Under the pieces are notes generated by a model. That model was not told where the DNA came from, did no database searches, and saw only the letters and a program-made list of their open reading frames with translations. Both the position numbers and the translations under genes were made by a program. Shown in pieces: positions 51,430-61,140 of a stretch of DNA of 64,000 bases. The stretch's first letter is position 1; the number at the start of each line of letters is the position of its first letter. Source of the DNA: Bradyrhizobium sp. 1 (GTDB lineage Bacteria; Pseudomonadota; Alphaproteobacteria; Rhizobiales; Xanthobacteraceae); assembly GCF_023073315.1 (NCBI RefSeq), contig NZ_JADPJH010000033.1, forward strand, positions 62,001 to 126,000. The letters run 5' to 3'.

Positions 51430-52599
51430 CTACTTCAGCGGCTCCAGCACGGAAACGTAATTGGCGACGGCCGCGCCGCCCATGTTGAAGATGCCGCCGA
51501 GTTTTGCGTTCTTGAGCTGCATGCCCTCGGGTGCTTGGCCGGCGAGCTGCATCGCGGTCATCACGTGCATGGAGACGCCGGTGGCGCCGATCGGATGGCC
51601 CTTGGCCTTGAGGCCGCCGGACGGATTGACCGGCAGCTTGCCGTCCTTGAGGGTCCACCCTTCCTTGATGGCGCGGGCGCCCTGCCCCTTCGGCGTCAGG
51701 CCCATCGCTTCGTATTCGATCAGCTCGGCGACCGTGAAGCAGTCATGGGTCTCGACGAAGGAGAGATCGGTGAGCGCGATACCCGCCTGCTCCAGCGCGC
51801 GCTGCCAGGCAACCGTGCAGCCCTCGAACTGGAGGATGTCGCGCTTGGACATCGGCAAAAAGTCCTGGGCGTGCGCGGTGGCGCGGAAGCCGATCGACTT
51901 GCCCATGCCCTTGGCGGTCTCGGCATCGGCCAAGATCAGCGCCGCGGCGCCGTCGGAGACCAGCGAGCAGTCGGTCCGCTTCAGAGGGCCGGCGACATAA
52001 GGGTTCTTCTCGCTCTCGGCGCGGCAGAAGTCGAAGCCAAAGTCCTTGCGCATCTGGGCGTAGGGGTTGGCGACGCCATTCTTGTGGTTCTTGGCGGCGA
52101 TCAGCGCCAGCGCATCGGACTGGTCGCCGTATTTCTGGAAGTAGGAGCTGGCGATCTTGCCGAACACCCCGGCGAAGCCGCCCACGGTGTCTCCATCCTC
52201 AGGCAGATAGGATGCCTTGAGCAGGTTCTTGCCGATCTCCGGTCCCGGCGTGCGCGTCATCTGCTCGACGCCGACGACCAGCACGATCTTGGCGGCACCG
52301 GCTGCGATCGCGCGAACACCCTGGTGCACGGCGGCAGATCCCGTGGCGCAGGCATTCTCGACGCGGGTGGTCGGCTTGAAGCGCAGTTTCGGGTCGGCCT
52401 GGAGCACCAGCGAGGCGGTAAAATCCTGCGCCGAGAAGCCGGCGTTGAAATGGCCGAGCACGATTTCGTCGACATCGGAGGCCGAAATGCCGGCATCGGC
52501 CATCGCCTCATTGGCGACGCGGGTGACGAGGCTTTCGACGGTTTCGGTGTCGAACTTGCCGAACGGGGTATGCGCCCATCCGACGATGCTGGCGGTCAT
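51430..52599 (-). CDS. Thiolase (acetyl-CoA acetyltransferase, SCP-x/type II-like)
   Basis: A 389-residue thiolase. The nucleophilic Cys84 is in ENACATGSAAVHQG, and GHPIGATGVS and the C-terminal GGAAVANYVS segment provide the other catalytic region, but the second active-site Cys of classic thiolases appears replaced at the C-terminus (GGIFNMGGAAVANYV). This is common in the bacterial SCP-x-like group. AGGGAG lies before ATG 52599. It is in the same direction as the downstream CoA-transferase trio's strand but separated by a repeat and the coiled-coil gene. Likely a 3-ketoacyl-CoA thiolase. Confidence 0.87.
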   Translation of the reverse strand: MTASIVGWAHTPFGKFDTETVESLVTRVANEAMADAGISASDVDEIVLGHFNAGFSAQDFTASLVLQADPKLRFKPTTRVENACATGSAAVHQGVRAIAAGAAKIVLVVGVEQMTRTPGPEIGKNLLKASYLPEDGDTVGGFAGVFGKIASSYFQKYGDQSDALALIAAKNHKNGVANPYAQMRKDFGFDFCRAESEKNPYVAGPLKRTDCSLVSDGAAALILADAETAKGMGKSIGFRATAHAQDFLPMSKRDILQFEGCTVAWQRALEQAGIALTDLSFVETHDCFTVAELIEYEAMGLTPKGQGARAIKEGWTLKDGKLPVNPSGGLKAKGHPIGATGVSMHVMTAMQLAGQAPEGMQLKNAKLGGIFNMGGAAVANYVSVLEPLK

Positions 52600-52658
52600 G
52601 GTCTCTTCTCCCTGGGGTCTCTGCCTGAGCTAAGTCTTAGCCCAGGGTTGGCAAGACT

Positions 52659-53309
52659 TCACGCGGGTTTAAGGGCCTGGAGGGTGCGCTGGCAGATGGC
52701 AGTTATGCCGGCCCAGTTCCCGGCCTTGATCTCCGCCGCCGGGCACAGCCAGGAACCGCCGACCGCGACCACATTGGGCTCGGCGAGCCAGGTCGCCGCA
52801 TTGGCCTCGCCGATGCCGCCGGTCGGGCAGAACCGCACGTTCGGGAACGGGCCGCCGAGCGCACGCAGCCCCTTGATGCCGCCGGCCTGCTCGGCCGGGA
52901 AGAATTTTGCGACGTCGAGGCCGTAGGACAACGCCATCATCAGTTCGGACGCAGTGGCGATGCCCGGTGCGAACGGCAAGGAACTGTCGGCAGCGACCTT
53001 GAGGAGATCGGGGGTCATGCCCGGGCTGATGCCGAACGCGACGCCGAGCTTCTCGACGCGGGTGAAGTCGGCCGGATTGAGGATCGTGCCGATGCCGACC
53101 ACCGCCTCGGGGACCTCGGACATCATCGCCCTCGCCGCCTCGATTGCAACGGGGGTGCGCATGGTCACCTCCAGCGTGCGGACGCCGCCGGCAACCAGCG
53201 CACGCGCCAGCGGCACGGCGTCCTGGATACGCTCGATGGTGAGGACGGGAATGACGGTCGCGGCCTTGAAGAGCGCGACAAGGTGGTTCTGTTGAGCGGT
53301 CGTGGTCAT
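52659..53309 (-). CDS. eda: 2-keto-3-deoxy-6-phosphogluconate-type aldolase
   Basis: A 216-residue class I aldolase of the KDPG/KHG type. The Schiff-base lysine is K135 in DVAKFFPAE, the catalytic Glu47 is in TLEVTMRTP, and GIGTILNP (72-79), CPTGGI and VGGSWL give the phosphate site. It would split a 2-keto-3-deoxy-phosphosugar acid into pyruvate and a phosphorylated aldehyde (glyceraldehyde 3-phosphate for KDPG). Directly after the sugar kinase in the same operon, it completes a phosphorylative sugar-acid path. It is the last gene of the seven-gene importer operon. Confidence 0.88.
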   Translation of the reverse strand: MTTTAQQNHLVALFKAATVIPVLTIERIQDAVPLARALVAGGVRTLEVTMRTPVAIEAARAMMSEVPEAVVGIGTILNPADFTRVEKLGVAFGISPGMTPDLLKVAADSSLPFAPGIATASELMMALSYGLDVAKFFPAEQAGGIKGLRALGGPFPNVRFCPTGGIGEANAATWLAEPNVVAVGGSWLCPAAEIKAGNWAGITAICQRTLQALKPA

Positions 53310-53336
53310 CTCTTGGATCTTACCTTGGTCTCGATC

Positions 53337-54326
53337 TCACTTGGTCGCTTGGCGAGAGGTCGCCGGCCGGTGCCGCTTCTTCGGCGGCATGGCATAGCCC
53401 GGAACGATGGCGCCAGCATAGCAGATCACGAGGCTGGCGAGGCGATGTCCGGCCTGGGCCGCCTCGACCGGATCGGAACCGGCAAGCCGGGCCGCGATAT
53501 AGGCCGCGGCAAAGCTGTCGCCGGCGGCCGTGGTATCAACGACCGGTTTTGTCATGGGTTCGGCACGGACTTCACTCGTGCCGCCGGGGAAGCGCAGCAG
53601 GCTGACGGGCTCGGCGAGGCGGAACACCAGTTCGGGCGTGGGAATGCGCGCCATCAGCTGGTCATGGCTCTCGCCGGGATACAGTGCGAGCAGATCCTCG
53701 GTCGAGGTCAGAACGATGTCGGCGGCCGCAAAGGCTGCGGCAAACACCTCGCGCGCGACATCGCGATCGGGCCAGCCGCGCGCGCGGAAGTTGGTGTCGA
53801 ACACGAAGCGGGTGCCGAGCAGGCGCGCGCGCTTGATCGCCGCGAACAGGCGATCGCGCCCGGCCGCATCGTAGATCGAGAGCGTGATCGCCGAGAGATA
53901 GACGATGTCGTAGCTCATCAGCGAGTTGAGCAGCTCGTCCGTCTCGGGCAAGCTCATCAGCTGGCGCGCCGCCGCACTGTCGCGCCAGTGGAAGAACTGG
54001 CGCTCGCCCTTGGCGTCCAGCTGGATCATGTAGAGGCCGGGCAGCTTGCCCGGCAGCCGCATGACCCGCCTCGTGCCGATGCTCTCGGCATTCCAGGCCG
54101 CGATCATCTCATCGCTCAGGGCGTCATCGCCGAGCGCGGTGAGATAGTCGACCTTGACCTCGAGCCGCGCGAGATACACCGCCGTGTTGAGGGTGTCGCC
54201 GCCGAAGCCGCGCGAGTACAGGCCACCGCCCTGCCCGGTGGATTGTCCACCCTGGGCCTGCCGGAGCTCGACCATGCATTCACCGATGCAAGCTACGCTC
54301 GCCATCGTCATATCCACGCTGTTCAT
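53337..54326 (-). CDS. kdgK: PfkB-family 2-keto-3-deoxygluconate kinase
   Basis: A 329-residue ribokinase-fold sugar kinase. The first PfkB signature GFGGDTLNTAVYLARL is at about 40-55 and the second, DTTAAGDSFAAAYIAA, near 264-279 with the catalytic Asp in AGDS. The pattern with YSRGFGGDT is that of KDG kinases. It lies 9 bp after the DenD-like gene and 27 bp before the aldolase. Phosphorylates a 2-keto-3-deoxy sugar acid at the distal carbon. ATG 54326 is used; ATGs five and seven codons later are also possible. Confidence 0.85.
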   Translation of the reverse strand: MNSVDMTMASVACIGECMVELRQAQGGQSTGQGGGLYSRGFGGDTLNTAVYLARLEVKVDYLTALGDDALSDEMIAAWNAESIGTRRVMRLPGKLPGLYMIQLDAKGERQFFHWRDSAAARQLMSLPETDELLNSLMSYDIVYLSAITLSIYDAAGRDRLFAAIKRARLLGTRFVFDTNFRARGWPDRDVAREVFAAAFAAADIVLTSTEDLLALYPGESHDQLMARIPTPELVFRLAEPVSLLRFPGGTSEVRAEPMTKPVVDTTAAGDSFAAAYIAARLAGSDPVEAAQAGHRLASLVICYAGAIVPGYAMPPKKRHRPATSRQATK

Positions 54327-54335
54327 CTGATACGA

Positions 54336-55322
54336 TCAGGCGACGAAATTGCCGCCGAGCTCGTCGTCGATGTGAATGCGGATGATATCGTCGAAGGTCT
54401 TTTCTTCGGTGGTGAAGCCGAGCTCGCGCGCCCGCTTCGCCTCGAAATTGCGCGGCCAGCCGCCGACGATGCCGGCGATGAAGGGATCGAGCTCGTGCTT
54501 GATGCGCGCGGCGACCTTGTCGCCGGCGACACGCTTGAGCGCGGCGATCTGCTCGCCGACCGTTGCCGAGAAACCGGGCATGGTCAGGTTACGACGCGGA
54601 CCGACCTTGGCGAGGTCCATGGTGCCGGCATGGAGCAGGAAGCCGACGGCGGAGCGCGGCGTGGCGTGCCAGTGGCGGACGTCCTCCGAGACCGGGAGAA
54701 CCGCTTCCTTGCCGGCCAGCGGCTCGCGCAGGATGTTGGAGAAGAAGCCCGATGCCGCCTTGTTGGGCAGGCCGGGCCGGATGCAGATGGTCGGCAGGCG
54801 GATGCCGATGCCGTCGAGGAAGCCGCGGCGCGAATAGTCGGCCAGCAGCAATTCGCCGATCGCCTTCTGGGTGCCGTAGCTGAGCAGCGGCGTGTGGAAG
54901 AACTCATCGCCGATGGCGTCCGGGAACGGCGCACCGAACACCGCGATCGAGGACGTGAACACCACGCGCGGCTTGTAGCCGCCGCCGACGAGCCTGACGG
55001 CGTCGAGCAGCATCCGCGTGCCGTCGAGATTGATGCGGTAGCCCTTATCGAAATCGAGTTCGGCTTCGCCCGAGACGATAGCCGCGAGATGGAAGATCGC
55101 GTCCGGACGGCCCGCGACCAGCTTCTCGGCCGCGCCCGGGATGGCGAAATCGCCCGACACCGTCTCGACGGCAAAGGGGGCCTTGTCCGGCTTCTTCGGC
55201 TCGACCACGTCATGCATGGTCAGCTTGGTGATCTCGCTCTTGCCGAGCCGGCCGTCGCGCAGCAGCCGTTCACACAGTTTACGGCCGACCATGCCGGCGG
55301 CGCCCAGAACCAGAATGTGCAA
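54336..55322 (-). CDS. denD: DenD-like NAD-dependent sugar-acid dehydrogenase
   Basis: A 328-residue extended short-chain dehydrogenase. It has GAAGMVGRKL at 8-17 (NAD site), IFHLAAIVSGEAELDF at 76-91, Ser125 and the catalytic Tyr149-xxx-Lys153 in SYGTQKAIGE. The whole pattern (FTSSIAVFGAPFPD, GIRLPTICIRPG, LTMPGFSATVGEQI) is the D-erythronate dehydrogenase family. DenD oxidises four-carbon sugar acids; in this operon it may oxidise a related sugar or sugar acid. It follows the permease genes and precedes the kinase. Confidence 0.83.
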   Translation of the reverse strand: MHILVLGAAGMVGRKLCERLLRDGRLGKSEITKLTMHDVVEPKKPDKAPFAVETVSGDFAIPGAAEKLVAGRPDAIFHLAAIVSGEAELDFDKGYRINLDGTRMLLDAVRLVGGGYKPRVVFTSSIAVFGAPFPDAIGDEFFHTPLLSYGTQKAIGELLLADYSRRGFLDGIGIRLPTICIRPGLPNKAASGFFSNILREPLAGKEAVLPVSEDVRHWHATPRSAVGFLLHAGTMDLAKVGPRRNLTMPGFSATVGEQIAALKRVAGDKVAARIKHELDPFIAGIVGGWPRNFEAKRARELGFTTEEKTFDDIIRIHIDDELGGNFVA

Positions 55323-55386
55323 GAGCCTACTCCTTCTTATTGGCCGGGACGCACCGCTCCTGACGCGCCCTCGGCAGGCCCCGCGA

Positions 55387-56262
55387 TCATTCCTTCACGG
55401 CGCCGGTCATTGCCGACACATAGTACTCCACGAAGAAGGAATAAAGGATAACTACGGGGACCGAGCCAGTCAGGGCCGCCGCCATCAGCGCGCCCCAATG
55501 GTAGACGTCGCCGTTGACGAGCTCGGTGATGGCGCCGACGGGGATGGTCTTGTTCTCGGACGAGGAGATGAAGGTCAGCGCGTAGATGAACTCGTTCCAG
55601 GACAACGTAAAGGCGAAAATTCCCGCCGAGATCACCCCCGGAAGCGACAGCGGCAGCGTAATTTTCATCAGGATCTGGAGCCGCGTCGCTCCGTCGATCA
55701 GTGCGCACTCCTCCAGCTCGTAAGGAATGGTACGGAAATAGCCCATCAGCAGCCAGGTGCAGAACGGGATCAGGAAGGTCGGATAGGTCAGGATCAGCGC
55801 CAGATTGCCGTCGAACAGGCCGAGCTGGAACACGGTCGCCGCCAGCGGAATGAACAGGATCGACGGCGGCACGAGATAGCCCAAGAAGATCGCAAGGCCG
55901 ACATAGCGCGAGCCCTTGTAGCGCAGACGTTCGATCGCATAGGCGGCGCAAACGCTGGCAAACAGCGAGATGAAGGTCGAGGACACCGAGACGATCACGG
56001 TGTTCCACATCCAGAGCGGATAGTCGGTGTCGAAGAACAGCTTCTTGATGTGCTCGAATGTCGGGTGCACGATCCAGAACGGATTGTACTTCTCGTAGTC
56101 GTACATCTCCGCGTCCGGCTTGAACGTCGCGATCGCCATCCAGTAGAACGGGAACAGCAGGAAGCAGATGATCAGGCCGAGCGGAAGGTAGACGCGGAGA
56201 AACCTCCGCGGGAAGCTCTCGAGGTAGTCCATTCCGACGCTTTGGTCGTCCGTCGTGGTCAT
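55387..56262 (-). CDS. Carbohydrate ABC transporter permease (MalG-like)
   Basis: A 291-residue inner-membrane permease with about six hydrophobic segments. The EAA loop is EECALIDGATRLQILMKITLPLS (near residue 190). The N-terminus (FLRVYLPLGLIICFLLFPFYWM) and end (SAMTGAVKE) are typical of the CUT1 MalG family. It starts 2 bp after the MalF-like gene ends. With that gene it forms the sugar pore. Confidence 0.92.
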   Translation of the reverse strand: MTTTDDQSVGMDYLESFPRRFLRVYLPLGLIICFLLFPFYWMAIATFKPDAEMYDYEKYNPFWIVHPTFEHIKKLFFDTDYPLWMWNTVIVSVSSTFISLFASVCAAYAIERLRYKGSRYVGLAIFLGYLVPPSILFIPLAATVFQLGLFDGNLALILTYPTFLIPFCTWLLMGYFRTIPYELEECALIDGATRLQILMKITLPLSLPGVISAGIFAFTLSWNEFIYALTFISSSENKTIPVGAITELVNGDVYHWGALMAAALTGSVPVVILYSFFVEYYVSAMTGAVKE

Positions 56263-56264
56263 GG

Positions 56265-57212
56265 TCAGTCCCTCCCGCCCTGCTGCCAGCGGGAACGCTG
56301 AAGCCCAAAGAAGCTGAGCAGGATCGCCGCGACAAGGAACGGAATCATCGCATTCGAGATCGCCGCGCCCTCCCCGAGATTGCCGCCGGTGATGGCGCGC
56401 TGGAACGAGAGCGTCGCCATCAGATGCGTGGCATTGATCGGCCCGCCCCGCGTGATGGTGTAGATCAGCTGGAAGTCGGTGAACGTCATCAGCACCGAGA
56501 ACGTCATCACGACCGCGATGATCGGCGACAGCATCGGCAGCGTGATGTGGCGGAAGCGCTGCAGATTGGTGGCACCGTCGAGATTGGCGGCCTCATAGAG
56601 CGAGGGCGAGATGGTCTGTAGTCCGGCCAGCAGCGTGATCGCCACGAAAGGTACGCCGCGCCAGATATTGGCGGCGACGACCGACCAGCGCGCATTCCAG
56701 GGATCGCCGAGGAAGTCGATGTAGCGTGTGATCAGGCCAGCCTTGAGCAGCACCCAGGAGATGATCGAGAACTGGCTGTCATAGATCCACCAGAACGCGA
56801 TTGCAGAGAGCACCGTCGGCACCACGAAGGGCAACAGCACGATGGCGCGGATCATCGACTTGAACGGCAGCCGCTCGTTGAGCAGCAGCGCGAGGTAAAG
56901 ACCGATGGCGAATTTCACGATGCTGGCGGCGAAAGTGTAGAAAATGGTGTTGAACACCGAGAGCCAGAACACCGAATCCTTTGCCAGCGAGACGAAGTTC
57001 CCAAAGCCGATGTAGCGCCCGACCCCGCCGATCTTGGTATCGGTCATGCCAAGCCAGAGGCCCAGCGCCAGCGGGTAAGCCAGAAACAGAATGAGAATGG
57101 CGATCGCCGGCACCATGAACATCGCGCCGAGAAAATTTCGGCTCTCGAATGCTCTGGTCCACATGCTGCTGCGCTTGACCTGCGCAACAGCGGACTCGGC
57201 CATAACTGCCAT
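56265..57212 (-). CDS. Carbohydrate ABC transporter permease (MalF-like)
   Basis: A 315-residue CUT1 permease, paired with the MalG-like gene. The EAA loop is SLYEAANLDGATNLQRFRHITLPM. Six or so hydrophobic segments begin with FMVPAIAILILFLAYPLALGLWLG. The start MAVMAES at 57212 is preferred because AGAGGGA lies ahead of it and the frame upstream is noise; the frame stays open 72 further codons. It follows the binding-protein gene by 67 bp. Confidence 0.9.
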   Translation of the reverse strand: MAVMAESAVAQVKRSSMWTRAFESRNFLGAMFMVPAIAILILFLAYPLALGLWLGMTDTKIGGVGRYIGFGNFVSLAKDSVFWLSVFNTIFYTFAASIVKFAIGLYLALLLNERLPFKSMIRAIVLLPFVVPTVLSAIAFWWIYDSQFSIISWVLLKAGLITRYIDFLGDPWNARWSVVAANIWRGVPFVAITLLAGLQTISPSLYEAANLDGATNLQRFRHITLPMLSPIIAVVMTFSVLMTFTDFQLIYTITRGGPINATHLMATLSFQRAITGGNLGEGAAISNAMIPFLVAAILLSFFGLQRSRWQQGGRD

Positions 57213-57279
57213 CTCGGATTCCCTCTCAACGAATAGCCACGGCGTCCGGCGAACCGGACGCCGCGCAGATTGGAGCTGA

Positions 57280-58593
57280 TCAGACCTGGTAGTAGCGCTT
57301 GGCGCGCTCGGCGGCGCGGGCTGCGGCTTCCTTCGGCGTGGCCGAACCGGTCGCCGCTTCAGCGAACATATCAACCACGACGAAGTCGCCCATGACGGCG
57401 GCCGAGGCGTAGCCGAGATCGCCGGCATAGCCGTTGTCGCGGCAACGCTTCAGGCAGTCGCGATACGGCGTGATCTTGGGATCGGAGACCCAGACCGGAT
57501 TGTCGTTGTAGGCCGGCAGCGGCGGCGAGACGTAGCCGTTGGAGGCGACTTCCCAAGCGTCGTAGTTCTCCTTGTCCATCATGAACTTGATGAATTCCTT
57601 CACCGCCTTCGGATACTTCGAGTGCTTGTAGCCGTAGTAGACCAGGATGTTCTGCTGCTCGGTGGACACGCCGACGGGACCGATCGGCATCGGCGCGTGG
57701 TTCATGTCCTTGGCGATCTCCTGCTGCTTCGGATCGGGCGAGTTCTTGCCGACCGTCCAGATCGAGATGCCGTTCAGGGTCAGACTGAGTTCGCCGTTGA
57801 GGAACGCCTTGTTGTTGTTCGAGTCGTTCCACGACAGCACACCCGGGATAAACGTCGCGTAGAGCTGCTTGACGTATTCGAGCGCCGCAATGGTCTCCGG
57901 CGAGTCGATCACGACCTCGTTCTTGTCGTTGACGACCTTGCCGCCGAACGCCCACAGCGCCCACTGGCACCAGCCGTTGGCGTCGCCCGTGGCATGGCCG
58001 AGCGCGAAACCGGCCGGCGTGTTGTTCTTCTTCAACGCCTGGCACAGCTTGAGGAAGCCGTCGGTGTCCTTCGGGAATTCATCGAAGCCCGCGGCCTTCA
58101 CGTGGCTGATGCGGTAATTCAGGCAGCCGCCGGTCGCGCCCTGCGGAATGGCGATCCAGCTGTTGCCCTTCTTGCCGTAGCGCTCGGCGACCGGATACCA
58201 GCCGCCATACTGCTTGCCGAGATAGTCGGCAACGTCAGTCATGTCGATCAGCTTTTCCGGGAATTTGTGCGGATCGTCGAGCGTGCCGATGATGAGGTCG
58301 GGACCGGCGCCGACATTGGCAGCGACCGCGGCCTTCGGCCTGATGTCATCCCAGCTCTCGGCCTCGAGCTTCACCTTGACGCCGGTCTTTTCGGAAAACT
58401 TCTTGGCCTGCTCGGCGAACTTGTCGTACTCGGCCTGGATGAACTGCTTCCAGCGCAGCACGCGGATGGAGGCGTTCGCCTCCGGCACATTGGTCCACTC
58501 AGCCGCATGCACCGGGACGATGCCCGGGCCGGCCAGCAACGCTGCGCCGCCCAGGCCAGCTTTAAGCACACTTCGCCTGTCGAAATTGCTCAT
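57280..58593 (-). CDS. Sugar ABC transporter substrate-binding protein
   Basis: A 437-residue extracellular solute-binding protein of family 1 (CUT1). A twin-arginine-like signal (DRRSVLKAGLGGAALLAGPG, about 5-24) precedes the mature part. Segments such as GPDLIIGTLDDPHKFPEKLIDMTDV and NGEVSL-like LNGELSLTLNGIS match sugar binders. GGGAGAGAA stands before the ATG. It is second in the operon after the ATPase. The ligand may be a sugar or sugar acid, in line with the downstream enzymes. Confidence 0.9.
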   Translation of the reverse strand: MSNFDRRSVLKAGLGGAALLAGPGIVPVHAAEWTNVPEANASIRVLRWKQFIQAEYDKFAEQAKKFSEKTGVKVKLEAESWDDIRPKAAVAANVGAGPDLIIGTLDDPHKFPEKLIDMTDVADYLGKQYGGWYPVAERYGKKGNSWIAIPQGATGGCLNYRISHVKAAGFDEFPKDTDGFLKLCQALKKNNTPAGFALGHATGDANGWCQWALWAFGGKVVNDKNEVVIDSPETIAALEYVKQLYATFIPGVLSWNDSNNNKAFLNGELSLTLNGISIWTVGKNSPDPKQQEIAKDMNHAPMPIGPVGVSTEQQNILVYYGYKHSKYPKAVKEFIKFMMDKENYDAWEVASNGYVSPPLPAYNDNPVWVSDPKITPYRDCLKRCRDNGYAGDLGYASAAVMGDFVVVDMFAEAATGSATPKEAAARAAERAKRYYQV

Positions 58594-58653
58594 CGTTCTC
58601 TCCCTGAATTTTATATTTGTATTGTTTGGTAGTTCGGCAGTCCTTCGGCGTCG

Positions 58654-59715
<1,062 letters not shown>

Positions 59716-59846
59716 CCAGCTTCCTCCTCGAAAGTCGACGACGCCTCTAGCGCCGCGACCGTCTTGTTTTTTCAGACTTCACCGACGAAGCCCGATCTTA
59801 GCAGGCGACATTGTCGGCAGTTTGTGCGGTTTTGGCAATTTGTCTT

Positions 59847-59875
59847 TGGTTAGTCGTTGCTGGTAGCGCTGTCAA
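59847..59875 (-). promoter_or_regulatory. Promoter of the sugar ABC operon with overlapping LacI operator
   Basis: On the minus strand TTGACA (complement of 59870-59875) is followed after 17 bp by TAACCA (59847-59852), a consensus -35 with a weak -10. The 14-bp LacI-type operator TGGTAGCGCTGTCA (59861-59874) lies over the -35 and the spacer, so bound repressor would block transcription. On the plus strand it is 42 bp before the lacI start, allowing autoregulation. Confidence 0.65.
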
Positions 59876-59916
59876 CGATCCTTTGGTTTCGGGAATGGCT
59901 ATGCTATGAGCAACAA

Positions 59917-61017
59917 ATGGGTCGAAAACGCACCAAGTCAGGCAAAATCCGGCTGGCGGAAGTCGCCGAGCTTGCCGGCGTCAGCCCGATTACTGCGTCC
60001 CGCTTCTTCCGTAATCCGGAGGCGCTATCGGTCGCCAAGCGGACCCGGGTCGAGAGTGCGGCCAACGAGCTCGGCTATGTGCCGAACCTTGCGGCACGCG
60101 CGCTGGCCTCGCAACGCACCGAAGTGATCGGTGTCTTGATTCCGTCACTGACCAACAACGTGTTTTCCGACGTGCTGCGCGGCATCTACGATGCCTATGA
60201 GGGCAGCCGCTACTCGATCCAGTTGTCCAACACACGCTACAGTATTCTCCAGGAGGAGAGACTGCTGCGCCTGTTTCTCGCGCAGAAGCCGGCCGGGCTG
60301 ATCGTCACCGGCATCGACCAGACCACGGAATCGCGGGCGATGCTGGAGGCGGCCGACTGCCCGATCGTCCAGATCATGGAGATCGGCCCCAACCCGGTCG
60401 ACATGATGATCGGCTTTTCGCACTATGATGCAGCGCGTGCGGCGATTGCGCACCTGTTCGCGCAAGGCCACCGCAAGATCGGTTTCATCGGCGCGCGCAT
60501 GGATCCGCGGGTGCAGCGGCGGCTGGACGGATATGTCTCGGCGATGAAGGAAGCGGACCTGTTCGAGCAGCGCCTCGTCGTCACGACCGCGACGCCGACT
60601 TCGGTCACGCTCGGCGGCACCCTCTTCACCGATCTGCTGGGACGCGAGCCCGGCATCGATGCGGTGTTCTGCGCCAACGACGACCTTGCGCTCGGCGTTC
60701 TGTTCGAATGCCGGCGGCGGGAGATCGCAATCCCCGAGCAGATCGCGATCGTCGGCTTCAACGATCTCGAATTCATGGCCTCCGCCGTCCCGACGCTGAC
60801 CAGCGTGCGCACCAACCGTTATGAGATGGGCAAAACGGCCGCCACCATGCTGATCGAGGCGATCGACGGACGGCGCCCGGAGCAGCCGGTGCTCGACCTC
60901 GGCTTCAAGGTGATCGAGCGGCAAAGCTCATCGTCGCGGCATCAGGACAGCAGACCGGCCGCATCAGGCGGCGGCGCGCAGAACAAAATGGTAGCGTTAC
61001 CAAGTGGCCATGACTAG
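59917..61017 (+). CDS. LacI-family transcriptional regulator
   Basis: A 366-residue LacI/GntR-type repressor. The helix-turn-helix at about 12-33 (LAEVAELAGVSPITASRFFRN) and hinge helix NLAARALAS are typical; the core binds a sugar-like ligand in two lobes (VIGVLIPSLTNNVFSDVL onward). The HTH PITASR resembles the gluconate repressor group. It is divergent from the importer operon. The last codons (NKMVALPSGHD) contain a second operator. ATG 59917 gives the normal N-terminus; an open TTG upstream at 59857 is rejected. Confidence 0.9.
   Translation: MGRKRTKSGKIRLAEVAELAGVSPITASRFFRNPEALSVAKRTRVESAANELGYVPNLAARALASQRTEVIGVLIPSLTNNVFSDVLRGIYDAYEGSRYSIQLSNTRYSILQEERLLRLFLAQKPAGLIVTGIDQTTESRAMLEAADCPIVQIMEIGPNPVDMMIGFSHYDAARAAIAHLFAQGHRKIGFIGARMDPRVQRRLDGYVSAMKEADLFEQRLVVTTATPTSVTLGGTLFTDLLGREPGIDAVFCANDDLALGVLFECRRREIAIPEQIAIVGFNDLEFMASAVPTLTSVRTNRYEMGKTAATMLIEAIDGRRPEQPVLDLGFKVIERQSSSSRHQDSRPAASGGGAQNKMVALPSGHD
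60989..61002. promoter_or_regulatory. Second LacI-type operator, inside the end of lacI
   Basis: TGGTAGCGTTACCA has perfect 5-bp outer arms TGGTA/TACCA and shares TGGTAGCG with the operator at 59861. It overlaps codons for Met-Val-Ala-Leu-Pro at the end of lacI and lies 139 bp before the dehydratase ATG, so the repressor may control that promoter as well. Confidence 0.65.
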
Positions 61018-61140
61018 TATCGAACTTGTGAGGAAACGACCCATCAACGGGCAGGCAAACCATCGCTCACGCCGTTGGGCATCGCACAAGCCGACAGCTT
61101 AAGACCCGACGCCAGTGCGTTTGCATTGCAGGAGAAACCA

